From: Hyphomicrobiaceae bacterium
GTDB lineage: Bacteria > Pseudomonadota > Alphaproteobacteria > Rhizobiales > Methyloligellaceae
Assembly: GCA_028066055.1 (NCBI GenBank)
Contig: JALCBY010000011.1
Location: forward strand, 54,642-118,641
Direction: 5' to 3'
Length of the DNA: 64,000 bases
The notes under the pieces were generated by a model. The model was not told where the DNA came from, made no database searches, and saw only the letters and a program-made list of their open reading frames with translations. Shown in pieces: positions 31,843 to 40,290 of the stretch; position 1 is the first letter of the stretch, and the number at the start of each line of letters is the position of its first letter. The position numbers were made by a program, and so were the translations under genes.

Positions 31843-32562
31843 TCAGGGTGTGGCCTTGGTTACCTGCTGACCGGTGCGCTCATGGAAAGCCACTTCAAGA
31901 TGAACAAGAAAGGCGTTCCGGACATGATGCTGGGCGGCCTTGTCCGCAGCATCAGGGTCGCGTTGCTTGATCGCTTCGACGATGCGTCCATGTTCCTCAT
32001 GCAACACTGTCGGGCGTCCGGCCGGGATGTATTTGGCGCCCTGCAGAAGCGACATGGAATCGGACAGCGCCTCGAACGCCCGGATCAGGAACCGGTTGTG
32101 GGCCGCCGTGTAGATTGCGTAGTGGAGTTCCCAGTTGATCTGGTTGAACTGATGAATCTTATCGTCAAAGATTTTCGTCTGCGCGAGAATATACTCCATC
32201 GCCTCGATTTCTGATTCCGTCGCGTGCTGGGCGGCGCAACGTGCGGCAAACCCCTCCATGTGCTGTCGCATGGCGTATAGCTCGGCGACTTCCTGGCGGT
32301 CGAGTTCTGCCACGACCACACCGCGCTGCGCTTCGAATTTCAACAAGCCTTCCGACTGGAGGCGCCGGAATGCCTCACGTACCGGTGTGCGGCTGACTTT
32401 CAGTTCCGAGGTAATGTCCGACTCGCGAATGCGCTCTCCCGCGCGATACTTGCCGTCAAGTATGAAGCGCTTGAGTTCCTGATGGACATAGTCTCCCAAT
32501 GACTGATCAAGCGGCCTGTCCGAACTGTCAAAGAGTATGGCTGAAGTCTTTGTGCTCATCAT
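31843..32562 (-). CDS. GntR-family (FadR/FCD type) transcriptional regulator
   Basis: The 239-residue protein has an N-terminal winged helix (residues 25-90; IRESDITSELKVSRTPVREAFRRL) and an all-helical FCD ligand-binding domain (100-225) with the metal-binding pattern including FNQINWELHYAIYTAAHN and HEEHGRIVEAIKQRD. It lies inside module B on the same strand, 18 bases after the crotonase gene and four bases before the large hydro-lyase subunit, so it probably controls this operon and the divergent TRAP genes. A short dyad at 34679-34692 in the divergent promoter region is a possible operator (weak). Confidence 0.9.
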   Translation of the reverse strand: MMSTKTSAILFDSSDRPLDQSLGDYVHQELKRFILDGKYRAGERIRESDITSELKVSRTPVREAFRRLQSEGLLKFEAQRGVVVAELDRQEVAELYAMRQHMEGFAARCAAQHATESEIEAMEYILAQTKIFDDKIHQFNQINWELHYAIYTAAHNRFLIRAFEALSDSMSLLQGAKYIPAGRPTVLHEEHGRIVEAIKQRDPDAADKAAQHHVRNAFLVHLEVAFHERTGQQVTKATP

Positions 32563-32580
32563 TCCGTCAGGGGTTTCGGC

Positions 32581-33375
32581 TCAATGGCCGGTGAAGTCCG
32601 GTGTCCTCTTCTCTGCAAATGCACGTTGACCTTCGATGTAGTCGTCGCTCGCGTAGCAGTCCTCCACGAGCGCGCGGCAGATATCGAGATCGCGATCGTC
32701 CGGCGGCTTGACCGCCTCGTTAACGATGAGTTTCGAAGCTTTCAGTGTCAGCGGCGCGTTGGCGGCGATCTGTGACGCCAACTCTTCAACATGGGCGTCG
32801 ATGCGATCGGATGGCACGACCTTGTTGACCCATCCCATCGCCAACGCGTCATCCGCGTTGAACAGCTTTGCCGTGGCAAGAACTTCCTTGGCCCGTTTGG
32901 CGCCGAGATGGCGCACGAGCCGGTCGATGTCCAGCAGCGAATAGCCGAGACCGAGCCTGGCTGGCGTAATACCGAACCGGGAGGCATCCGATGCAATCAA
33001 AATGTCACAATCCATTGCGACTTCTGCGCCTCCGCCGACGCAAACGCCGTCAATCTTCGCAATCGAGATGCGCGGCAGATTGTAAAGAAGATCGAATGCG
33101 CGCCGCATGGCCGCGTCATATCTCTCGCGCGTCTCGGGTGACGATCTGTGTTCCTTGAATTCGGAAATGTCGGCGCCAGCCGAAAACGCCTTGCCACCGG
33201 CGCCGGAGACGATCACCACACGAACCGTATCATCGCCAGCAAATTCCTCCATCGCATCGCCAATCCCGCGCCACATGTCATACCCGATCGCGTTACGCTT
33301 CTGCGGCTGATTGAGGGTGAGACGGCCTATGGGGCCGTCCTTTGCAACGATGAGTTTTTCGGTTTCTCCTGGCAC
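32581..33375 (-). CDS. Enoyl-CoA hydratase/isomerase family protein (crotonase)
   Basis: The 264-residue crotonase-fold enzyme has both oxyanion-hole segments (SGAGGKAFSAGADISEF and IDGVCVGGGAEVAMDCD). In the active-site region the first catalytic-Glu position of classical hydratases reads TPARLGLGY, without Glu, whereas a Glu is present in AKEVLATAK. The enzyme may thus be an isomerase, hydrolase or lyase rather than a hydratase. The open frame extends 92 codons further upstream inside the CoA-transferase gene, but the GTG at 33375, 23 bases after that gene's stop and preceded by AAGAGGG, is the sensible start. It would act on the CoA ester made by the CoA-transferase. Confidence 0.85.
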   Translation of the reverse strand: MPGETEKLIVAKDGPIGRLTLNQPQKRNAIGYDMWRGIGDAMEEFAGDDTVRVVIVSGAGGKAFSAGADISEFKEHRSSPETRERYDAAMRRAFDLLYNLPRISIAKIDGVCVGGGAEVAMDCDILIASDASRFGITPARLGLGYSLLDIDRLVRHLGAKRAKEVLATAKLFNADDALAMGWVNKVVPSDRIDAHVEELASQIAANAPLTLKASKLIVNEAVKPPDDRDLDICRALVEDCYASDDYIEGQRAFAEKRTPDFTGH

Positions 33376-33398
33376 GAGAACGCCCTCTTGAATATCTG

Positions 33399-34604
33399 TC
33401 AGATGACTCCGTCGTCGCGGAGTTCCCGGATTTCGCTTCCCGACAGTCCGATCCCGTCGAGGATGATATCCGTATGCTCGCCACGTTCCGGCGCGGCGAT
33501 CCCCGTTGTCGGTTTGCTGCGGCTCATTTTCACCGGCTGGCCGACGGTATCGAACGACTTCAGCGTCTTGTGAATGACCGGATGTCTCATATTCAGTCCG
33601 GAGATATGAGGATCGGTGAACACCTCGCGCATGTCGTTCACCGGACCGCACGGAATGTCAGCCTTCACCAGCACATCCATCCAATGCGCGACGGTGCCTG
33701 TGCAGATGCATTTTTCAATGGCGCCGTTCACTGCGTCGCGATTCTTTGAACGTTGCGAGAGGGTGGCATAGTCGGGGTGGTCGGCCATATCCTCCAGACC
33801 CAAGGTGTTGCAAAGCTGGCGCCAGAGTTTCTCGCTGTCCGCCGCGATGTTGATGTAGCCGTCGCTTGTCCTGAATGTGCCGGTGGGTATTCCGGTGGGG
33901 TGATGGTTCCCGGCCTGCTGCGGCACATCTTCCTGTATCAGATATCGCGCCGCCTGAAAGTCCATCATCGCAATGAGAGATTCGATAAGCGAGGTCTGGA
34001 TCCACTGGCCTTGCCCGCTTTTCTCCCGCTCCAGCAGGGCGATGAGAATGCCGATGGCGCCATAAAGCCCGGTTGCCAGGTCGGCAACCGGAATACCGGC
34101 GCGAACCGGTCCCTGCGCCGGAAGTCCCGTGACCGACATCAGGCCCGCCATACCCTGTATGATCTGATCGAATGCCGGCCGATCCGCATACGGTCCCGAT
34201 TGGCCGAAGCCCGAAAGGCTCGCCAGGATGATCCTCGGATTGACCGCTTTCAGCGCCTCATAGTCGATTCCGAGACGGTCCTTCACCTTCGGGCGATAAT
34301 TCTCAACCACCACATCCGCCGTTTCGGTGAGTTTCATGAAGAGCCTGTGTCCCCGCGGATCCTTGAGGTTGATCGTCAGCCCACGCTTGTTGCGGTGAAT
34401 GTTCTGAAAATCCGGACCATGCCGGTCGCCGCCGAGACCCGCAGTCGTATCCTTTTGCTCCGGAGGCTCAATCTTGATGACGTTGGCGCCCCAATCGGCA
34501 AGTTGGCGCACGGCAGTCGGGCCCGCGCGTACTCGCGTTAGATCAAGAACCAGCATGTCTGACAACGCTGTGACGCTCACCGGCTTCCATTCTCCTTCCG
34601 GCAT
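33399..34604 (-). CDS. Class III CoA-transferase (CaiB/BaiF family)
   Basis: The 401-residue protein moves CoA from a donor acyl-CoA to an organic acid. Family features are the N-terminal LVLDLTRVRAGPTAVRQLADWGANVIKIE, NIHRNKRGLTINLKDPRG, and the catalytic Asp in IPVADLATGLYGAIG. It is the first gene of module B; an internal ATG at 34557 (MLVLDLTRV) is an alternative start close to the family consensus. The crotonase gene follows 23 bases later. It likely activates the imported carboxylic acid to its CoA ester (inference). Confidence 0.9.
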   Translation of the reverse strand: MPEGEWKPVSVTALSDMLVLDLTRVRAGPTAVRQLADWGANVIKIEPPEQKDTTAGLGGDRHGPDFQNIHRNKRGLTINLKDPRGHRLFMKLTETADVVVENYRPKVKDRLGIDYEALKAVNPRIILASLSGFGQSGPYADRPAFDQIIQGMAGLMSVTGLPAQGPVRAGIPVADLATGLYGAIGILIALLEREKSGQGQWIQTSLIESLIAMMDFQAARYLIQEDVPQQAGNHHPTGIPTGTFRTSDGYINIAADSEKLWRQLCNTLGLEDMADHPDYATLSQRSKNRDAVNGAIEKCICTGTVAHWMDVLVKADIPCGPVNDMREVFTDPHISGLNMRHPVIHKTLKSFDTVGQPVKMSRSKPTTGIAAPERGEHTDIILDGIGLSGSEIRELRDDGVI

Positions 34605-34678
34605 CGCTCAATTGCGGAACGCATGAGATTCGCATTCCGTCAAATTCACCGATGCAGTTTCCATTGACGATCATTGTT

Positions 34679-34692
34679 TGCAGATGTATGCA
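34679..34692. promoter_or_regulatory. Possible operator dyad in divergent promoter region
   Basis: TGCA-GATGTA-TGCA is a short dyad in the 254-base space between the divergent module B operon and the TAXI-TRAP genes, where a GntR operator would be expected. TTGACG (34664-34669) lies 17 bases before TATGCA (34687-34692) and could be a weak plus-strand promoter overlapping the dyad. Confidence 0.25.
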
Positions 34693-34858
34693 TTCCAAGT
34701 CAATTTAAAACAATGGTATCGGGAAAGACTGACAATTTGCAAAAAACGCCGGCGCGGCAAGAGGCTTGAATGATGCTCCTGCCGCAATCTCACATTCCGG
34801 CGACAAGGCCGTTGGCAGCTTTCGCGTAACTTTGCGTCTTCAGTAGGGAGGATATGCC

Positions 34859-35890
34859 ATGAAAATAAAAACAGCCGCATTCACCGCGGCGTTCGCTACC
34901 GCTGCGTTGCTCGGTGGCGTTTCTGCACAAAGCCAGGACATGAAGTTCTTCCGTATCGCATCAGGAAGTGCGGGTGGAACCTATTTCCCGATGGCGGGCC
35001 TTCTCGCCCAGGTTATTTCAAACCCGCCCGGTGCACGCACATGTGCCAAGGGCGGCAACTGCGGTATGGAAGGCCTTGTGGCCATCGCGCAGTCGGCTCA
35101 CGGCTCGGTCGCCAATGTCAACTCAATCAAATCCGATCAGATTGAATCCGGGTTTGCCCAGTCCGACGTAACCTATTGGGCATACACCGGTACCGGTCCG
35201 TTCAAAGGCAAAGAGCCTCTTAAGAAACTTTGCGTGTTGACGAGCCTGTATCCTGAACACGTTCATTTCATCTCGGGTGTCGATCGCAAGATCAACTCGG
35301 TGAACGATATCAAAGGCCGGAAGATCGGTATGGGCCTTCCGGCTTCGGGCGCTCTTGTCGGAGCTCAGCTGGTTGTGGACGCATACGGTCTTAAAGAAAA
35401 GAAAGACTTCACGCCCGAATATGTTCACTCAAAAACTGGCGCCGACAAGATCCGCGATGGCCATCTCGATGGCTTCATCACGGTGTCCGGTTACCCCAAT
35501 GCGTCAATTGTTGAAATGGCTTCCACGCAGGGCGCTAAACTGGTCCCGATCGACGGCAAGCCGCGTGACGCGCTGATCAAGAAAGCGCCATTCTACGCAC
35601 CTGATGTTATCCCCGGTGGTACCTACAAAGGCAATGACAAGGACATCGAAACCGTTGCTGTGAGCGCACTTTGGGTTTCCCGCAATAACCTGCCGGAAGA
35701 TCTGCATTATGGTGTCTTGAAAGGGCTGTTTGGTAACAAGAAAGCCGCAAAGGTTCTTTCCAACGGCCATGCGAAGGGCAAGTCGATCACTCTCGACACA
35801 CATGGTGTCGGCGTGCCGATTCCATATTGCCCCGGTGCAGTGAAATTCTATAAAGAAGCGGGCGTTTACAAAGAGCCCGCTCGTCCATAG
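34859..35890 (+). CDS. TAXI-family TRAP transporter solute-binding protein (module B)
   Basis: The 343-residue periplasmic binding protein has a signal peptide (MKIKTAAFTAAFATAALLGGVSA), the TAXI start motif FRIASGSAGGTYFPMAGLLA, and IKGRKIGMGLPASGALVGAQ in the binding cleft. Two Cys in RTCAKGGNCGME are likely disulfide-bonded. It differs clearly from the module A binding protein. GGGAGG precedes the ATG. A strong hairpin with a U-tract follows the stop, before the permease gene, which should give more binding protein than permease. Confidence 0.9.
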   Translation: MKIKTAAFTAAFATAALLGGVSAQSQDMKFFRIASGSAGGTYFPMAGLLAQVISNPPGARTCAKGGNCGMEGLVAIAQSAHGSVANVNSIKSDQIESGFAQSDVTYWAYTGTGPFKGKEPLKKLCVLTSLYPEHVHFISGVDRKINSVNDIKGRKIGMGLPASGALVGAQLVVDAYGLKEKKDFTPEYVHSKTGADKIRDGHLDGFITVSGYPNASIVEMASTQGAKLVPIDGKPRDALIKKAPFYAPDVIPGGTYKGNDKDIETVAVSALWVSRNNLPEDLHYGVLKGLFGNKKAAKVLSNGHAKGKSITLDTHGVGVPIPYCPGAVKFYKEAGVYKEPARP

Positions 35891-35907
35891 CGCCTAGGCG
35901 CATATTG

Positions 35908-35940
35908 GCTGGGGGTGCTTCGGCATCCCCAGCTTTTTTT
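35908..35940 (+). terminator. Intrinsic terminator/attenuator between TAXI binding protein and permease
   Basis: GCTGGGGGTGC-TTCG-GCATCCCCAGC forms an 11-bp stem with a stable UUCG tetraloop, followed at once by seven T residues. It lies 17 bases after the binding-protein stop and 30 bases before the permease start, so partial termination would set the ratio of the two proteins. Confidence 0.8.
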
Positions 35941-35970
35941 CGTTTTTTCAAATATTAGGCGGGTTGGGGG

Positions 35971-38646
35971 ATGGTTTCGACCGAATTGAAAAGCGTGGAC
36001 GAGCTTGAAGAGCTCGAGGAACGCTACGATCCCGAAATGCAATTCCGGAAGATGTCGGGCGTGGCGAAATGGCTCGTCGTCGCTCTGCTCTTCCTGCTTT
36101 CGTTATTCCATTATTATACGGCCGGATTTGGTGTTCTTGAGCACCATTGGCATGTTGGCGTTCATCTCGCCTTCGTGCTCGGGCTGATCTATTTGGTTTA
36201 TACCACGCACCGTACCGCGGAGGTTACGGGATCACTGGCGTCCGCGCCGGTTGGTCTTCAGGTCAGGTGGACCGATATCGCGAAAACCGCGATCGCCTCG
36301 ATTTTTATCGCGGCGATGTTGAACACGTGGATCGGGATCGTCGTTTTCGTCGGATTTATTGGCCTGCTTCATTGGAGTCGGCAGCATGTTTCGTCGCGAA
36401 ACAAGTTGGGAGCGGAAACCGCCGACCACGTTTTAGCCGCGGTCATGGCGGTCTTCTTTGCTGTCATGCTCGGTCAAAGTGTCGGCCTTGTAGGGAAGAA
36501 TCTGTGGGGTCCGCTAGGGTCTCCGTCCTCGATCACCGTGAACATGGCCGTCATGGTTCTGGCGTTAACGATCGAAGCCCGACGGCGGATGTGGGTGGTG
36601 TTGTGGCTGTTCGCTGTCGCCGCCTACTATTTTTCCGGCGGCATAAACGGGCTCGGAATCGAGAATAACGGCCTTGCGCTTGTAACCGTGGCGAGTGGTG
36701 TGGCGTTGCTGTTGGCGCTTGAACCAATTGTTCGCAACGTGCCCCGGCTCAGCGAAACGGAACTCAAGGATCGTGACGTTCGCCGCGGTGGCGGTGTTCC
36801 GGCTTATGACTGGTTTTTGCTCGCACTGATCGCAGTCGCCTCGATGTATGTGGCGATCACCTATGACGGGTTCTACGGCATTCTTGATGAGTTGAATTTC
36901 CGGATCGGGGATCCAACGAACCTGGACCTTGTGATCGGCAGCGCGATGGTCTTGATCGTCATTGAGGCGGCAAGGCGCACATCCGGCATTTCTCTTCCGG
37001 TCATCACGACCCTGTTCATCATGTATGCCCTGTTCGGGATGTATTTCTCGTATCCCATGGTCCATCCGGGCACCTCGTGGCCGGGCCTTGTGGATCACCT
37101 CTACCTCAAAGGTGAGGGCGTGAATGGACGACCGGTCTTTGTGGTCGCGACCTACGTGTTCCATTTCGTTCTGTTCGGCATGGTTGCGCTTCGGGTTGGC
37201 CTTGGTCAGCTCTTCATCGACATCGCGCATTGTGTTGCGGGCCGTTACGCCGGCGGCCCGGCCAAGGTGTCTGTCCTGGCGTCGGGCCTTATGGGCATGA
37301 TCTCAGGTTCGTCCATCGCCAACACGGTGATGACGGGTTCGCTGACAATTCCGACGATGAAGCGCATCGGCTACAAGCCGCATTTCGCGGGTGCGGTGGA
37401 AGCCGCCGCATCGACGGGCGGTCAGATTACGCCGCCGATCCTGGGTTCGGCGGCCTTCCTGATGATCGAATTCCTGGAGATTCCGCTTCGGGATATCATC
37501 CTCGCCGCGATCATTCCGGCAAGCATGCACTATATCGGCGTGCTGGTGATGGTGCATTTCGAGGCAAAGAAACTGGGCCTGAGAGGATTGCGGGATGACG
37601 AGATGCCCGTCTTCCGCGAGGTGCTCGCCCGACGCTGGCTGACACTCATTCCATTCTTCTTGATCATCTACATGATCTTCGTCGGGCACACGCCCTATTG
37701 GGCCGCCTTCTGGTCGATCACTGCCGCTCTCATTCTCGGCTTCGGTAATGCCTTCATCCGCTGGGCGCGGAAACGTTTTCAGGGTGTTCCGGAAGAAGAG
37801 ACCGGGCGCTATCTCGGCTGCGATCCCATAAATGTGCATGGCTTCGTCGATGCCTTCCAGATGGGCGGCAAATATGCCCTGTCGGTTGGCGCCGCCGCGG
37901 CAACGGTTGGCATCATCATTGGCGTTCTGACCGTCACTGGTACGCCTTTCAACATCGCAACGATGGTGAATGCATTTGCGACGGATGCCGGTGAATTCTT
38001 TACGAGCATCGATGCGACCGGCTTGCTGACTGTCCAGACGGCAACGCTCTTCATGACCCTGGTTCTGGTTGCGATGTCATGTATCGTCATGGGCGCCGGA
38101 TTGCCGACAACGGCAACATATCTTGTTCTCGCGACCATGGCGACGCCGGCTCTGGCCGTGTTGGGTATTGATTCGCTCCAGACTCACTTCTTCGTCTTCT
38201 ACTATGGCGTTCTCGCCGACATCACGCCGCCTGTTGCACTCGCCGCTTACGCCGGTGCAACGATCGCGCAGGCTGATCTCATGAAGACGGGGAACACGGC
38301 GTTCCGTCTTGGCGCGGCCAAGGCGCTGGTGCCGTTTGTGTTCATGTACGCGCCTTCGATGCTGCTCGTGGTCGGCGAGTTCGACATGAATGAATTCCTG
38401 ATCGCGACAATTGGATGCGCCATCGGTATCGTTATGCTCGGCGCAGCGCTCACCGGATACTTTGTTGCCAACATGACGAAGTGGCAGCAATGGCTTCTGG
38501 GCGTTGCTGCGATCTTCGTAATCGCGCCCGGCATCCAGTCCGGCATGATCGGGCTGGCAATGGCCTTTCCGGTCATGTTGCTGCAATTCAATGCCTGGCA
38601 GCGTGCGCGACCGGGCAAAGTGCAGGCTGAAAACCCGGAATCTTAG
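35971..38646 (+). CDS. TRAP transporter fused permease (DctQM type, TAXI class, module B)
   Basis: The 891-residue polytopic protein is about 250 residues longer than the module A permease because of extra N-terminal membrane segments before the DctQ-like part. Large-subunit signatures are LMGMISGSSIANTVMTGSLTIPTMKR, EAAASTGGQITPPILGSAAF and VLADITPPVALAAYAGATIAQ. GGGGG precedes the ATG. It receives substrate from the adjacent TAXI protein and imports it by ion symport. A stem with 11-bp perfect arms (38704-38750) follows the stop. Confidence 0.9.
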   Translation: MVSTELKSVDELEELEERYDPEMQFRKMSGVAKWLVVALLFLLSLFHYYTAGFGVLEHHWHVGVHLAFVLGLIYLVYTTHRTAEVTGSLASAPVGLQVRWTDIAKTAIASIFIAAMLNTWIGIVVFVGFIGLLHWSRQHVSSRNKLGAETADHVLAAVMAVFFAVMLGQSVGLVGKNLWGPLGSPSSITVNMAVMVLALTIEARRRMWVVLWLFAVAAYYFSGGINGLGIENNGLALVTVASGVALLLALEPIVRNVPRLSETELKDRDVRRGGGVPAYDWFLLALIAVASMYVAITYDGFYGILDELNFRIGDPTNLDLVIGSAMVLIVIEAARRTSGISLPVITTLFIMYALFGMYFSYPMVHPGTSWPGLVDHLYLKGEGVNGRPVFVVATYVFHFVLFGMVALRVGLGQLFIDIAHCVAGRYAGGPAKVSVLASGLMGMISGSSIANTVMTGSLTIPTMKRIGYKPHFAGAVEAAASTGGQITPPILGSAAFLMIEFLEIPLRDIILAAIIPASMHYIGVLVMVHFEAKKLGLRGLRDDEMPVFREVLARRWLTLIPFFLIIYMIFVGHTPYWAAFWSITAALILGFGNAFIRWARKRFQGVPEEETGRYLGCDPINVHGFVDAFQMGGKYALSVGAAAATVGIIIGVLTVTGTPFNIATMVNAFATDAGEFFTSIDATGLLTVQTATLFMTLVLVAMSCIVMGAGLPTTATYLVLATMATPALAVLGIDSLQTHFFVFYYGVLADITPPVALAAYAGATIAQADLMKTGNTAFRLGAAKALVPFVFMYAPSMLLVVGEFDMNEFLIATIGCAIGIVMLGAALTGYFVANMTKWQQWLLGVAAIFVIAPGIQSGMIGLAMAFPVMLLQFNAWQRARPGKVQAENPES

Positions 38647-38962
38647 CAAGACATACAACAAACGTGCGGCCTGGCTATTATCCTCCCGACCGTTCGTTTG
38701 AGTGAGCCGCCACAAGAGGTTTGATTAAAAGAACCGGACTGTGGCGGCTCATCTTTGTAAGGCTCGATACAGTGGGGTGTATCGGTTGGAGCGGAGAGGG
38801 GCATTCCACGGCGCATTACCCTGGGGGTGCACTCCGATCCGGACTGATCGTCAAGATCGTGCAGCCCCGTAAGCTGAATCATATCCGGAAGTTAAGTCCG
38901 AGTCCGGACCGATCTGAACCTGTTTTTGCGGCAGATATCGCGAGTGCCTGCGAGACTTCGGG
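38647..38962. other. 316-base gap between convergent TRAP and PLP-enzyme genes
   Basis: No gene is visible. It contains the inverted repeat at 38704-38750; the remaining ~200 bases show no recognised motif. Confidence 0.5.
38704..38750. terminator. Inverted repeat after the TRAP permease gene
   Basis: The arms GAGCCGCCACA (38704-38714) and TGTGGCGGCTC (38740-38750) are exact complements with a 25-base loop, and ATCTTTG follows. It lies between convergent genes and may be the 3' end of the TRAP transcript; the U-tract is weak. Confidence 0.5.
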
Positions 38963-39916
38963 TTACGGAATCGATGTCACGTTACCTTCGGGGAAAAGGT
39001 CCGTGACGGACAGATAGCGTTCGCCGGTGTCGTACACGAAGGTCACGATCGTCTTGCCGTCATATGTGTCGCGCTGCACCAGTCGACCGACTGCGGATGC
39101 AAGCGCCCCCGACGTCAGCCCGACGAAAAGCCCCTCTTTTTGCGCGACCCGGCGCGTCCATTCGAAGGCTTCGTCATCCTCGACCTTGATGATTTCGTCG
39201 GGCTTGAATGCCGCGTTTTGGAAAATGTCCGATACCAGGCCGGGGCCCATACCGTCGATTCTGTGCTTGCCCTGCTTTCCCCCGGAGTAAAGCGGGCTCT
39301 GTGCCGGCTCGACGCCATAAACTTTTATATTCGGGTTTTTCGACTTCATGTATCGAGCCACCCCGTCGAACGTCCCGCATGTTCCCAATGCAATCACCAC
39401 GGCATCGATATTGCCGTCCAGCTGCTCCCAGATCTCCGGTCCCGTCGTCAGTTCATGCGCCCCCGGGTTGTCCGGATTGCCGTGCTGGTTGAGAAAAAAC
39501 GTCTTGTCCGGGTTGTCTTTGCAGTAGGCGATGGCCCGCTCCCGGGCGCCCCGTGTATGCTCCGCCGCGGGCGTCAGGACGATTTTCGCTCCAAAGGAAG
39601 CAAGTATCCGCCGCCGCTCGAGCGTGACTTCCTCGCTGATGTAAACGCGAACGGGAAAACCCATGAGCGCGCCAAGCGTTGAAAGGGCAATGGCGGTGTT
39701 TCCGCTGCTCGCTTCGACGACCTCGATATCGGAGTTGATCGCTCCGCGCGCCAGTGCTTGGCGTATCATATGCAGGACGGGCCGATCCTTGATCGACATG
39801 GGATTGAAGAGCTCAAGCTTCGCGTACACCTTCGTCTTCGAGTCGCGGTAAAGACGATCAAGGGCCAGCATCGGTGTCTTGCCGACCAGTTCCGTGACGT
39901 TGTTCGCAACGAGCAT
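38963..39916 (-). CDS. Cysteine synthase-like PLP-dependent enzyme (fold type II)
   Basis: The 317-residue enzyme belongs to the cysteine synthase/cystathionine beta-synthase family. The PLP lysine lies in NPMSIKDRPVLHMI, the substrate loop in VEASSGNTAIALS and the phosphate-binding loop in ALGTCGTFDGVAR. Relative to housekeeping CysK, the segment before the lysine (usually NPGGSVKDR) is shortened and the loop has Cys in place of Gly, so another beta-replacement or beta-elimination reaction is possible. I chose ATG 39916 because TTGGAG precedes it; an in-frame start at 39982 adds 22 residues. It is divergent from the isochorismatase-fold gene. Confidence 0.82.
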   Translation of the reverse strand: MLVANNVTELVGKTPMLALDRLYRDSKTKVYAKLELFNPMSIKDRPVLHMIRQALARGAINSDIEVVEASSGNTAIALSTLGALMGFPVRVYISEEVTLERRRILASFGAKIVLTPAAEHTRGARERAIAYCKDNPDKTFFLNQHGNPDNPGAHELTTGPEIWEQLDGNIDAVVIALGTCGTFDGVARYMKSKNPNIKVYGVEPAQSPLYSGGKQGKHRIDGMGPGLVSDIFQNAAFKPDEIIKVEDDEAFEWTRRVAQKEGLFVGLTSGALASAVGRLVQRDTYDGKTIVTFVYDTGERYLSVTDLFPEGNVTSIP

Positions 39917-40290
39917 TCGCGTTTCTCCAATGTTATCTTTCCGGCGCGCGTGGAACGCGAGTGCACGTTCACGCTCAGCCATCGACGCGCCAGCTAGTCA
40001 CATTCCCGCGCAAACGGTCAAAGTAGAATTCGGGAAAAAGTCTGTAGTCCCTATACAGTCGGTCTCGAGCGCCGCCGAAACTCTCCCCCCGCGGGAATTA
40101 CAACAAATTGAAAGAAAGATGTTTTTTCGTACAAGGCGGTTTTTTGTTCACGATAATCGATCAATATTGTTCGAAAATTAGCGCCTGACGCGATGTGGTT
40201 CGGGTATCGTGAACCATGGCATTCTCGATACGTCGAACTCAGGTCGTAGCAGTTTGCGCTAAACGTGCGCTCAAGCATGAGGATTGAGAA
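39917..40290. other. 374-base divergent promoter region
   Basis: No gene is visible. The right half (about 40110-40180) is AT-rich. A dyad TGGTTC-N9-GAACCA (40196-40216) lies 75 bases before the plus-strand gene and is a possible operator for the nearby LysR regulator; GAGGATTGAG is the ribosome binding site of the gene at 40291. Confidence 0.4.
40196..40216. promoter_or_regulatory. Dyad-symmetric possible operator
   Basis: The arms TGGTTC and GAACCA are separated by nine bases in the divergent promoter region of module C. LysR operators often contain such interrupted dyads. Assigned by pattern only. Confidence 0.3.

Noticed and set aside
32581..33651. Crotonase starting at 33651 as a 356-residue protein
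   Set aside because: The extra 92 residues overlap the CoA-transferase gene in another frame and are unlike any crotonase; GTG 33375 with its ribosome binding site fits better.
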